Source: Mytilisepta virgata (Eukaryota; Mollusca; Bivalvia; Mytilida; Mytilidae). From it: a stretch of 64,000 nt of DNA. The notes below the pieces were generated by a model. That model did not search any database and was not told the origin of the DNA. It saw only the letters and a program-made list of their open reading frames with translations. Position 1 is the stretch's first letter. Every line of letters starts with the position of its first letter. Made by a program: the position numbers and the translations under genes. The stretch covers positions 46,814,841 through 46,878,840 of the forward strand of contig CM051513.1 in assembly GCA_028015205.1 (NCBI GenBank), written 5' to 3'. This document shows positions 24,101 to 38,100 of the stretch, piece by piece.

Positions 24101-26128
24101 ATCCACTGATGAAGTTTCATTGATACACTCTGCTTAGTTCCAAAAAAATGAACCTAAACGCAAAACTTAACCACATAGTTCGACCGTACGGACGTACGGA
24201 CGGACAAGGGTTACTCTATATGCCCCATCAGCATTATTATGACGAACCATCAAAATGAGAAGTATGGCTAAGTAAAAACAAGCTCCAAACAAAATGGAGA
24301 ATGGGTGAGGCTCTATACAGATTGAATAATTACTTTCATATTACTGAAGAACCAAATGGAACCGTCTTTAAATCCAATCTACCTGTCTGATTATGGTGTC
24401 ATGTAACTCATTTTTTTTGCAAAATATTAAGTTAAACCAAGTATTTTATCATAATATTTACTTTGTTTATGTAAAATGATTATATCCGTTTCATAGAATG
24501 TCAAATTTTATCAAAATAAATACTATCACAAAAATAACATTAACTTTGGCAAAACTGTTATTTCAAAAGGGGAGATAATAAAATATTAATTTTTATCCAA
24601 TATATTCCTGAACCACTCTCAACTACTAGTAAACAATCAAGAAGATTGCAATATACAAACTACAATAAAAAATCATAGTTATAAAAAGCATTTTATAAAT
24701 AAATATTGTCGCACGACGCGATATTTCGTTGGGAAAATTTGAATGACATGTACACAAAAATGTGTGACGTGACGACATTTTAGGTTAGAAGATTTTTTTT
24801 GGCAAAGTGCATATAATGTGCATTTGAAAATAAACCACAATGAAGATAAGGTTGACAGAAATTCGTTTCAAATGCCATGATATCCTTTACATTTTTAACA
24901 ATATTTTGTTCGCTTTGGTCAAGGCGTTTTCCTAAAAAAAAGCCGACAAATCGTTTTTTTAATAGTATAGATACATACGAGCAGAGTTTCATTTTCAACA
25001 ATCCGCATCTTATCCAGGTATGACGTTCGCTGTTCTTAAAACCTGAAATATCCAAATAATATGGAAAGAATACTTACAGAAAACAAAAAATGAACGATAT
25101 CAAATAGTGAAATACATTTACTTAATATTACATTTGTATATTAGTTTATCATATACTTATAGAAAATAAAGGTAAAATTTTACCTTGTCATAAAATTGAA
25201 AACTGTACATATTTTGGCCAAAATCTTATAAGAATTGGCTTTGCGGGCTGATATGACTTTGTTATCAACTGTTTCCGGTTTATATCAACTGCTTCCGTTT
25301 TATATCAAACCCCTAATCAGTAAATCAGTCGTTTCCATAATCGATTCTAAACGTTACTAGCAAATAGAAACACGACAGACGAAACTGTTATTTATATTAA
25401 TTCGCTCAAAAATGTTAACACAAACAGAAAAATATTAAGTGACAAAACATTTTGACTAAATGGATGAGGGACAATGACGACTTGCAGCGCCTCGAGGATA
25501 TTCGGTAATACGGCAATGAAACTGAAATCATTGAGATAAGAATTTTCATGGAGACTTCTAAAACACACATGTTGAAGTATATGATAAAAATATCATAACA
25601 TGTCATTATTCATATCAGACCCATTATCACCCCATGGTCAAAATCATCCCTCGATCCTGGTGGCTCTCGGGCTGATATCTTGACCTAGGGCTGATAATAG
25701 GTGTGATATGAAAAATGCCATGTTATAATCTATATATATAATACAGTTAGCTGTTATTACTTAAGGTATCCGGACCATAATAGTTCATGATCGAAAATTG
25801 TATCTCGTTTTGAACGTGAATGGGTGAACCAAACAATTTAAAACTGGGATTTTGTATATATATTTTTCTCAACTTGAAACACTTTGTTGCTTATATGCAG
25901 AGTCTGTAAAAATAAGTTTTTCAATTGTGTTGTATGGAACATCCGGGAACTTTTGAATAATCACGTGGTCATTTATGGTCCGGATACCTTAAGAGTTTGA
26001 AAGTCTGTTACATGGAGAATAATACATAACCAGACCTATATCACATGCTATATAATCCCGAGTACCCAATATATCACCCCGAGGACCTTTGGCCCGAGGT
26101 CTGATATTGGTGGAGGGTTGATATAGAA

Positions 26129-26167
<39 letters not shown>

Positions 26168-29100
26168 ATGGATGGATGGATGCATTATTGTTAAACGTCC
26201 AGTGGCAACGAGGTGGATATCGGGACGAGATGTTAATATGGTAATGAAAATGATCCCTCTTTTGTTCTAGACCGACACGCTGAGCACCGGTAACTGTCCG
26301 CAGGAAGACATATCACCACAACCAGACACTACACCGACTCCGAACTGACCAGTCGATGGATCTTTGCTTTTACTCCTAGATGCTACGTGCTTAGCCGAAA
26401 GGCAGCAAATAACAATTTTAATGTCTTTGGTTTGACCCGACCGGGGATGGAACCCGCGACCTTCCGCACTACCTATTTTTTTATTGCTGAAAAACAAATT
26501 ATTTGCAGCCAAATGTCTTTCATTTTAAATAATCTAATGCGATTCTCAATGGTATACCTGCTCATCGATCCTTGAAAAGGTGAGTTCTCCTGCCAAATCA
26601 ATTGGGGCCTCTTGAGGGTAACAATCGTTTTAAATAATGTTGAAATTGGTAGTTATATCAACCAATGTCGCCAAAGATTATATAGGGTAGGTGAACAGGT
26701 ATTGTAAAGTCATGGACAATCCATATTGAAAATGTATGTATTAACTCTAAATTTATGATACAGACGCTTAGCTTAAAACTGTATCGCACACCCTGTATTA
26801 AGTTGACATATAAGATAAACCTAACATTACGTATCACAATATTGCTGATAAAAGTTACTCGTGTTGAAACTATGTATATATATTCTCCATTTTTGGCATA
26901 TTGGAGTTGTCTCCCATTTACAGAGTTATCTGCTCATTGAAGAAGGTGACTTCCATAATTTTAAACGGACAAATTGTCATTTTTTTCTTCGTAACAATAT
27001 TCTCCACACACATTAATAAAATGGTTTTGGTTATATTTTCTAACATTTTTTTATGTCTTGCGAAGGCCTTCCCCGAATAAATTTTCTCGGAAAAAATTAA
27101 AATTAGTTTTTGCCCTTTATGTTAAGTGCAAAGCACCTTCTGTCAGGAAAGATAACTAATAGATATGGGAGACAACTCCTATATTCGCAAATAGGAAATA
27201 GGTTGTAGGTATTGTGATTTACAGACTGGCAATGGGAAAGCAATATTGATTACAATATTTAACCCCAAAAGGACGTAATTTTGTACTCATTAACTATGAA
27301 ATATTTTATTACATTCCCGGACGCAAACATACCAGTGAACTTTTCTATCGTTGTTTCTTTGTTTGTGGAGTTACCATATAAGACATGCATGACCGGATCT
27401 TCTTTACCGACCCAATGATTATAACCGGTAGTTGTTTCGTCAGCATGAAGTCTAAAGTCGATATTCAAACCAAACTATATAAATATGCAAATCAATGGAA
27501 TTAAAAACAGTTATTGATGATATACTAAACCATATGTAGCTTTTTATTATCATAATGGAAGGCTAAAATATGTCAGTTTTATTGTTGTTTTTATTGTTGT
27601 CATTTGTGTGTCCAGTTTATTTACCCTCATCCCATTTGCCAGCTGGCCGACCTTATGTCATACGTGTCTTTGGTGTACAAGCCGTTTCGCAACATTTTCC
27701 ATTTAAATGTCAATTTTGAATTTTTAATAGAATTGGTATCAAATTAAGTTTCAGTTTTCCTCCTTTGGCATCATATCATACGTAAAGTATCCGATCAAAT
27801 GTCAACTGCGAACGGAAATAAATATTGTGTTCTACTGTTTCTTTTAACCGACAGAACAACAACATATCAATAATAAAAATCGTATCGGCAACAGAGTGGG
27901 AGAATTCCGTAAGCTCGAAATCCAAAATGCAAGAAAGACTCGTGAGAATTCAAGAAAGACTTGTGAGAATGCAAGAAAGACTTGTGAGAATTCAAGAAAG
28001 ACTCGTGAGAATTCAAGAAAGACTTGTGAGAATGCAAGAAAGACTCGTGAGAATTCAAGAAAGACTCGTGCGAATGCAAGAAAGACTTGTGAGAATGCAA
28101 CTTAAACGACAAATATCACAAGGGTACAATTTATATCTAACTGAAAAATAAAAATCATATAATAAACTACATTTGTGCGCCCGTCCAAAGTCATGAACCT
28201 CTAGCCTTTGTTAGTTCGTCTTGTGTTTTTTTTAATTTTGGTTCATATATACGTATGTTTCGGAGTTGATTGTGCTGTCCATTTTGCTGAACTAATATAC
28301 ATTATTGTTTAGGGGCCAGCTGAAGCCCGCCTCCGGGTGCGGGATTTTCTGGCTGCGTTGAAGACCCATTGGTAGCCTTGAGCTGTTTTCCGCTTTTTGG
28401 TCGGGTTGTTGTCTCTTTGATACATTCCCCGTTTCAATTCTCTATTCAATAGAAATAAAAGAATACTCAAGCTCTAACCACCTAAACGCTCACTTAAAAC
28501 CGGCAGTGATATCAATTGCCCCGGAAGGGTAAGAATTTCCTGCTCTGTTAACGTCACCCGTCGCATTGAAATTAAACAGCATTCTGTAAAATGTACCGAA
28601 CGATGAGTTGTCATTTTCAAATCCGACTGCAGATATATTGTAATATGTATATCGTCAAATGATATATTACCCCATATATCCACGTTTAGCACATGCGTAT
28701 AGGAGCTTTTATGTAAACACGAATTGGCTTTTTCACACGAAATTGTTTATCTGTACAAAGAAATTACGCGATACAACTACAATAGTTGTGTACAAACAAC
28801 AATTACGAAGATGTTGTACACTAGAATACGCATCTACCTGGGCAGCGCCATCTTTATTTTTGTTCGACATGACGGTTACCGCGGTAAGTCCGTTGAACAT
28901 GTTTTTTCAATTGTTCTTGTGTAAATAAAGGTAATAACTAAATTACAAAACTACAAGGCAGTTGTCAAAAGAAATAGTAAAAAATGGGGTAGTCATGTAT
29001 AACAGGCAAGCACCGGTAAAGTGGAAATGGTCCTGACTTGGTACAGTAGAAATGGTGGGTTAAACATGATTTTACAGCGCGCTAAACCTCCCGCTTCCAT

Positions 29101-32100
29101 TACTCTTAAATGACGAATTACATATTTTTTCTGTGCAAATGGTTATCTTATGAAAAAAGTTTTATTCAACATATGCTCTTTAATCACAAGAGAAATGGAG
29201 CGGCCAAAACAATGTTAGATACACATGAGAAAACTCAAATGAGCAACATTAGCATATTTGTCCTATTAAAATAGAAATAATTTATCGTGGTGATAGAATT
29301 GAAGTCATTTATACATTAGCTGATGTAATTTTATGTTCCCGTCCTTAACTTTTTAGTCCCGGACAGTAAACTAAAAAGCCGAAAACCAGTTTCAAATGCC
29401 AAAATTACCAAACTGGCAAAAACAAGAAACCAGGATTAATCATGAGCCATACAGGAATGTGGTAATTCACATTACTATGTAAATAATTGTTTTTGTCTAA
29501 AATATCCTGTTAAAAGTTTCATCAACCGACAATTGATTCCAGGACTGAGCCATACAGGAAGGTGGTAATTCACATTACTATGTAAATAATTGTTTTTGTC
29601 TAAAATATCCCGTGAAAATTTTCATCAACTGACAGTTGATCTCAGGATTGATCATGAGCTATACAGGAAGGGGGTAATTCACATTACTATGTAAATAATT
29701 GTTTTGTCTAAAATATCCTGTTAAAAGTTTCATCAACCGACATTTGATTTAAGGATTGAGCCATACAGGAAGGTGGTAATTCATATTACTATGTAAATAA
29801 TTGTTTTTGTCTAAAATATCCTGTGAAAAGTTTCAACAACTGACAATTGATTCCAGGATTGAGCTATAGAGGAAGGGAGTAATTCACATTACTATGTAAA
29901 TAATTGTTTTTGTCTAAAATATCCTGTGAAAAGTTTCATCAACTGACAATTGATTGATTTACAATTATGAATATTGTTATGAACGATATCTAGATTTGAC
30001 ATATACCTTTCCATTAGAATGTGCTACATTATTATAGAATTCTGGGATTGGAGTAAAACGTGCCTCCTTATACAACATAAAACCAAGACCAAAGGAAAGA
30101 GCCAAAGGTTCATCTGGATAAACAAACCAAAATCCAGTCCCCTGAAATAGAACATATTACAAATTAAAACCCTGAAATCACCTTATTACAAATTAACCCT
30201 GGACATGAGAATATTTCAAAATATAATCCTGAACATAAGATTATTACAAAATAAAACCCTGAACATGGGCTTATTATAAAGTAAAACCCTGAACATGGGC
30301 TTATTATAAAGTAAAACCCTGAACATGGGCATATTTTAAAGTAAAACCCTGAACATGAGCATATTACCCAAAAAAACCTGAACCTAAGCATATTACAAAT
30401 AAAACCCTGAACATGAATATATTAAAGATAAACCCTGAACATGTGCATAATACAAAATAAAACCATGAAAATAAGAATATTACAAGTAAAACCCTAAACA
30501 TGAGCATATTCCAAAATAAGACCCAGAACATAAGAATATTACAAAAAAATAAAACCCTGAACATGAACATATAAAATAAAACCCCTTTATTAATTAACTG
30601 TGTATTATTGACTTCAATATTACTAAAACTGTCCTTTCAATACAGAATCATCGACTCGGTCTATATCGAAAAACCTTTATTGTCAAAACTAGTTAATTAA
30701 TAAAGATATCATTACATTGTTATTTCTGTATTGGCCTTGTTATTGGTCCTCGACAAGCTGTATTGGACTCCGACTCCGCCTCATGCCAATACAGCAAACC
30801 TCGCACCAATAATAAGGGCAGTACAGAAATAAGCATGTAATAATATCATAGAACATGAGCATATTACAAATAAAACCGTGAACATGAACATATTAAAAAC
30901 TAAAGCCCTGAATTTGAGCATATGACAGGGTTCCCACAGGACCTGGAAAACGGGAAAAGACCTGGAATTCCATTTCGAATTTTCCAGGCCTTGAAAAGTC
31001 CTTGAAATTCGGAAAAATCGCCAAAATCCGGGAAAAAACCTGGATTTTACCGGATTTGTTTTTTCTCGTTAATCATCATTTCGATCCTCTTCGCATTGTT
31101 ACTGTGACCATGCAGAAATCATTATTTTATTGCCTTACTGTTGCTTTATAAAAGGTAACACAAAAGGCAATTTCGCATTGAATTCGGCTACGTCTCCTGT
31201 ATGTAATCTTTTGAGCGTTTTAAGTAACAGTATCTTGTAAGCATGTTTTGTTTTATGTTTAAAACTGACAAAATGACGGGATATTTGACTACAAAAGTGG
31301 CCTTGAAAATCATGAGAAAGCACTGGAAAACACCTTGAAAAGTCCTTGAATTTGACATGATTTTTTTTTGTGGGAACCCTGATATGACAAATAAAAACCT
31401 TGACATGAGCAGATTACAAAATATAAAGATGGTATTTAGAAGCAAACAGGTATGACGTCCGATAACAATTTGGACGGTATTCTTGTTGTAAGGTATGCGG
31501 TTACCGAAACATTTTGCAATTTTTTTTTCACTTTCTAAATTTCCATGGTATATTGTACTTTTTTAATGTATGACAAAGTACACATAAAATTTAAATAGAC
31601 GTGACCAAACTTTACATGCAAAAGAAATCACAGAATAATAAGCCTGATACAAGCCGTTCCGATAAATTGCAGATATGGGTAAATGCCAAAATAAATATTA
31701 ACCATGGAGAAGTTAGCGATATGACATATTGTAAGCTAATAAACAATAACAATATGGTTTATCCTTATGTTAAAACCAAAGAGAACATTTCTAGTACAGC
31801 TATAAATACTACAAAAACAACATAAGAAAATTCATGTATTTTATAAGGTCTAGGTCCCCGAGGGTATTCGCCAACCCAGTCGTCAGACTTGTCTGACATG
31901 ATTATTCATTGATTTGTTACAGAAATTAACAGTATTTTGCAAAATTCAAAAATAATAGAAATACTAAAGGCTCATTCCTTGTATTGCACATGGTAGATCT
32001 CCTTAGCTGAAATTTGGCTTCCTATTTCGGTATTTTTGGTTGAGTACTTATTATTTAATATAAGTTTGGTATTTGGTCTTCCAAATGTTTCGGTTTTAAT

Positions 32101-35100
32101 GCTGCTGATGAGAGGTAACTCCTTGAAATGCGTCGTATACAACATAGGATAAATTTACTATATCTATTATTAGTATCTTTGGATTGTTATTTTATTAAAA
32201 AAAAACAAACTTTTCTGATGTTTTTGGTAAAATTATATATATATATATATTTAAATACCTACTTCACTTCCAGCAGCAACGTTATTTCTCAACCAAGTAT
32301 TAGGGTTCGTTATCCAGAAAGTCGTTGGTTCTCTGAAATACGCAAGTTTGCAATCCTCAATTAGACAAGCCGACATAAAAGATAAGCAAAATTTAATAAT
32401 ATATAATTCTTTGATTTTGATGCACAAGATGTGCACATTTCGTCGATTTACGACTCATCAGTTGTGTTCAAGGCCTAAAATGTTGAAAACCAAAATAACA
32501 ATCCAAAAAGTTGAAGAGCAATTTCAAAAATGCTAAAATGACCAAAAGGGGTAAAAACCAAAACCATCTAAGGACAGAGCTGATAATAAATGATATAATA
32601 GTTATTTGACAAAAGAGAAATCTTTCGTCTTTAATTTATGTTAAAATACGATCATTTGTTTATTCGAGGATTGTAATGCGTGATCTAAGGGTATTATATA
32701 TAGTCTAGACGTGTGATGTGACTGGGGAAACTATTTATATTGTCAAAGATACCGATACTGGATAAAACTGACACTATTTATCCGATTTGAAAAAAAAATA
32801 TAGAAACGCCTTATTTATTACAAAATCAATCATATAAAACATACATTTATATATGAAAATCCACCAAAATTTGAAAGTTCTAAATATTCTTAACTCACTC
32901 TGTATCACTTAAAATCAAAGTTCCGTATTGTGTTCCTAGTCCAAGGTTACCGTCAAATATAGTACCACGTTCGCCACCATCTTCTAAGAAATAACTATGC
33001 CCTTTTGTTAAATAGACTACATTGTTCTCTACCTAAATTTAAAAGAAAAATCGCAGTTCTTTATTATCAAGATAAAGTGTATAAAACATTATCTCTAATA
33101 GTCTATGACAAAGTAATTACAAAACAAAAACAGCACAAAGACAGATTTCGAATCAAACAAGAACTATAGCAATTACAATGAACACATTTTGTGTGAAATC
33201 AAGGATGATCGCTGGTCTAATAGGAAATAAATAGGATTTGAAATAGGTGTTTCAGTTTGAGAGAACATATGAATAGTAAACAAGAACAAAATATAGGTTC
33301 ATGTGCTCATTTTAAAGCAATAAAGCCTTGAAAATTTGCATGAAATAGGTTTTCTCTGGATTTTTCATTATCTTTGCATTGGCAAATTCAGTCTCTCAAA
33401 AATGTATGAAAAAATAAAAAGGATTTCATAAATTTTTTTCAAATACCATTTTAATATATATATGATTGAATTATAAAAGAAAAAGTTTGGTTTCATGTGC
33501 AAAAAATTTAATGTCTAAGAAATGAATAAAACCCGAGGATTCCAAAAATCTGACAAAAAGACCAAAACATCGCCAGCGAGCATACTTAATATAGGAAATG
33601 TTTCTTATAAAAGTGGAATCATATTCTAAAGATACTAAAGATGAACTTTGTTAATTTTAAAAGAAATTTAAAAGAAAACGTCGTTTAATGAAACATAAGT
33701 AAATTACAAGGCAACCCTACCAACGCATTATGTGTTCCATGGACCGTTATCCCTCTTGTAAAAGAATGGTGAATTGAATTTTTTCTTAAGAATTGTCTCT
33801 CTTTAACGTCTCTACACATGTGGAAATGGAGAGGATATCGACCTGTAAAAATATTACCATATATGTACATTTGAAAATGAAGAGGAAGTTGACCTGTAAA
33901 ATATTACCATATATGTACATGTGGAAATGAAGAGGAAGTTGACCAAAAATGTTTCTAAACATGTAAAATGAGACATTAACTAGTTAAAAATTTACATCAG
34001 CTCAAGTTTGAACAACACCTTAAAATAACTTTTTTAATTTCTTTTTTAAATTGCACCATGCTACAGTTTTCAATTGGTACCTATATCTTAGTAACAATAA
34101 AGGACACGGTAGGATAAGGTCCTTTTTCTGCCCCCTCGTCAAATATCTTAATATTGGTATGTATATTAAGATATGTCTCGAAGATTATCAAAATGCGAAA
34201 AAAATGTGACCTGCCCTTTTTTGGTTGCCTAGCAACCAATTTGGAATATTGTTAGAAAAATGAGTCTTTGACGCCAATAAATGAAATTATAAGTAGATTT
34301 ATTTAAAATAGATCTACTGGATCATATATATTTGACACCAAGATGAAAATGCACGACATTTCCTACCCTGAAGAGATTGCAAGAACTGCCCTGGCAACAC
34401 ATTTATTGCCTTGGTACTAAGAGACTCTCTTGTCTAAATATGTACGTGGTTCACGTGCTCGCTCATAGTAAAGCATCCGTCAACGCATGCAGAAAATCAT
34501 CGTTTTTCTTGAAAATGCCGAATCTGCTCAATAGACGAACCTAGATTCATTTCAGAACAGATCCTAGCAGGATATTTTTGTTCATTTTCTGTAAGGGCAA
34601 GTACTTATCTACCAAAATAATGACAAAAGTTCTATATTATTCCAACTTTATTTTCGACTAAATTTGGAGGCAATTTACAACAGCTTATCATATCTTGTCC
34701 TTTTAGTATTTGTTGAAAATGTTTAAGAATAAGAAAGAAGAAAACTTACCAAGTACTTGCGGTGCACCAAGATAAGCGAGTTCAGCACCTTCAACATGCA
34801 CAGATCTGAATCCCTCTAGAAACTGTTATACAAAAATCAGTGAAATCATATAATATTGTTATAGTAAAGATACCAATAAAATCAATAGTTTTTAGCCAAG
34901 TTTGATATGACTGTGTATCGTCTATATTTGCGGGACGTCACTTGCAAGTGGTCTACAGAATTTTGTTTTGGTGCAAATGTCCCTTTCAGCTCGTGGTGAG
35001 GTGCGTTTGAATCCTATCTATTTTATCAACCAAGGTTGACTGTTATATGTACCAAGGCGGTGCATGGAATTTTCCCAAAATTCACACTGACAACAAAACT

Positions 35101-38100
35101 ATAGCGACTTACTCTGAATGTGCCTTTAATCCAAAACCTACCTATATTGTACATTTTATCCTCAACGACATCAAACGGGAACAAAAGAAAGCGGAGTCTC
35201 TCTTTTCCTGTCAACACGTTGCATATCGTTTGTTTGGCCAATTAAATGGAACGATAAAAGTGAGCAATGAGGTCAAGTAAATGTGACAATACAAGTCAAT
35301 GACGATAACAAAGCCGATATGTGATTAATTTGTATGTATGCGATCTCTGTGAATAATACTCTTGAATTCTTAAAAATAATGTATAAATACTCGTTGAATA
35401 TCTGAGGAAAACATTTGTATTGTGTGTGAAATAACATGAATACCCTTAAATGTCCGCCATAATTATCACCATCTGACGCAGGCTCAGAGTAGAACTTTAG
35501 ATTCCTGGTTAAAAGTCCCACTTCCGCTCTCATGTCCACATTCTTGTAAATATTTCCATAATGAGTAAATTCAAGTGTTTCTTAAAATTAAGAAAAAAGA
35601 AACATGCAAAGACTGTGATATACATGTTATAAGTATAAACTTGACAATTCTGCCGCACTCAAATATAAATGTATACGTGTTACAGTGTTAGAGAAATCGG
35701 ATCTGAATTGATATTCAATTCTATATATTCTATACTTAAATTGATTATGGCCACACTTGTAGTTTAATCTGTCCAACAAGGTGGTTTTTACTTATTTCAA
35801 ATATCCAACTTTCCGGTCTTGGGCACTACAGATAAATATAACATGTTTAATGTACTGTATGATATTTTATCCTATTCGTGACGTGTTTAATCGGTGGGAT
35901 AAAAATACATATTTTTAACCACCTCTTGGGTGATTAAATTTCTGCATTCCCGCCATTTATTTTACCTTTATTGGAAAGATAAACTAGAGAAGTTCCGAAA
36001 TGGCGTTCATGTAAACAAAATACGTAGAAACGACATTTTCTTGAGGTTTTTGTTGAAAATCATAGGAGAAACAGATTCTCTTTCAATTTAATCGTGAGTT
36101 ATGGAATTTCTCCACCCTCGATAGTTTAATTTTAGACATTAACACGCACGCTAAAAGCTCGCGTGTTGAACATCAAAATTTAACTATCTCGGATGGAGAG
36201 ATTCTATAACTCGCTCGTACCTGAAGGAGAATCTATATATTCTGCTTTAACAACGAAACATACTTAATGAGTATAATACAAAATGCTGGTATTTCTACAG
36301 TTAAACGTTTAAATAAAAATAATTCCAATACGATTTGTATTTTTTTAATTTTGATTGGACGACAACGTGACGTCTGAGATCTTTTTTTCCAGATAAATGA
36401 AGTTATGCGTTTGATTATGTGAACCAGTATAAAAATCCATTTTTAAAACGCTCATATTTTTTTTATTTTGCCGGAAAGTGGAATTATAATTAATAAGAGT
36501 TGTTTTCCGCAATTTATCGTTGTATAAACTCGACCAGGTCACTTACAAACGGAATAAAGTCCGGAGGACTCCGACGGACTTAATGTTGATGTTATATTTA
36601 TTTCACGCGAAAAAAATCACGTTAGATTTACGTAAACTACAAAAAAATAAAATCATTATGGCATATTGAATTGTCAAAATAATGCATAAAAGAGTGTTTT
36701 GATTTTTGTTTTTACTAAAATCAATTCGTGATTTAGTTAAAATTTTATTAATTAAGGTTTATTTCACGTGAGTGTGGGGACCTCGGTGGCTGAGTTATCT
36801 AGGTACTTCGTCATGACTACTAATGATCACTAGCCCGTAAACGCTGAGGTTGCGAGTTCGACTCTCATCTGTGGCGGAGTGTGTTCGTCTCTGATCTTAA
36901 TTGACAAGGATTGCCAATTTTTCTACCGAAGGTCGGTGGTTCTCTCTGGGTACTCCGGCTTCCTCCACCAATAAAAACTGGCCGCCGCGAAATAGCCAAA
37001 TGTGCTGAAAACGGCGTAAAACCCCAACTAAACAAACAAACAAAGCGTGAGTGTGAGATTATATTAACGTGAATACCACATAAACACATTTTTCCCGCGT
37101 CATCAGTTATAGTTTTGCGTTGAAACTGGTACTCATTTTGAGAATTGTGGTATAATGTTTATAACTTTCTGTCTTACCGTTAATTCTTATTTCATTGTTG
37201 GTACAGTCGTTACACTGAATTATCTTTCTGACCTCAGCTTGTTTCCAATCAAAGTCAGTAGATGTTATAACAATGTCGTCACCTAAAACAGAGATCATAC
37301 TTTCTGACCTCAGCTTTTTTCCAATCAAAGTCAGTAGATAATATAACAATGTCATTACCTAAAACAGAGATCATTCTTTCTGACCTCAGCTTTTTTCCAA
37401 TCAAAGTCAGTGATGTTATAACAATGTCGTCAACTAAAACAGAGATCATACTTTCTGATGTCAGCTTGTTTCGAATCAAAGTCAGTAGATGTTATAACAA
37501 TGTCGTCAGCTAAAACAGAGATCATACGTTCTGAATTCAGCTTGTTTCCAATCAAAGTCAGTAGATGTTATAACAATGTCGTCACCTAAAACAGAGATCA
37601 TACTTTTTGAATTCAGCTTGTTTCCAATCAAAGTCAGTAGATGTTATAACAATGTCGTCACCTAAAACAGAGATCATACTTTCTCACGTCAGCTTGTTTC
37701 CAATCAAAGTCAGTGATGTTATAACAATGTCGTCACCTAAAACAGAGGTCATACTTTCTGACGTCAGTTCGTTTCCAATCAAAGTCAGTAGATGTTATAA
37801 CAATGTCGTCACCAAACCAGAGATCATACTTTTTGAATTCAGCTTGTTTCCAATCAAAGTCAGTAGATGTTATAACAATGTCGTCAGCTAAAACAGAGAT
37901 CATACTTTTTGACGTCAGCTTGTTTCGAATCAAAGTCAGTAGATGTTATAACAATGTCGTCACCTAAAACAGAGATCATACTTTCTGACGTCAGCTTGTT
38001 TCCAATCAAAGTCAGTGATGTTATAACAATGTCGTCACCTAAAACAGAGGTCATACTTTCTGACGTCAGTTTGTTTCCAATCAAAGTCAGTAGATGTTAT

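Larger units (their letters stand above)
30142..31440 (-). repeat. 29-bp minisatellite built from the exon 13 acceptor, interrupted twice
   Basis: About 15 units at 30142-30590 plus remnants at 30845-30926 and 31382-31430. Gene-oriented unit: GGTTTTATTTGTAATATG followed by CTCATGTTCAG. It matches the true exon 13 splice site (AATTTGTAATATGTTCTATTTCAG region) and most units end in CAG. Two foreign elements sit inside it. Confidence 0.85.

Noticed and set aside
30164..30570. Minus-strand frames rich in CSGFYF repeats
   Set aside because: By-product of the 29-bp acceptor minisatellite.
32104..32150. Calling the 378-bp family a proven hammerhead
   Set aside because: Core and stem II fit, but stem I is interrupted by five bases after the cleavage triplet; kept only as a finding.
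36776..36870. Ser/Leu tRNA gene
   Set aside because: Head of a SINE; degenerate arms and an (ACAA)n-tailed body.
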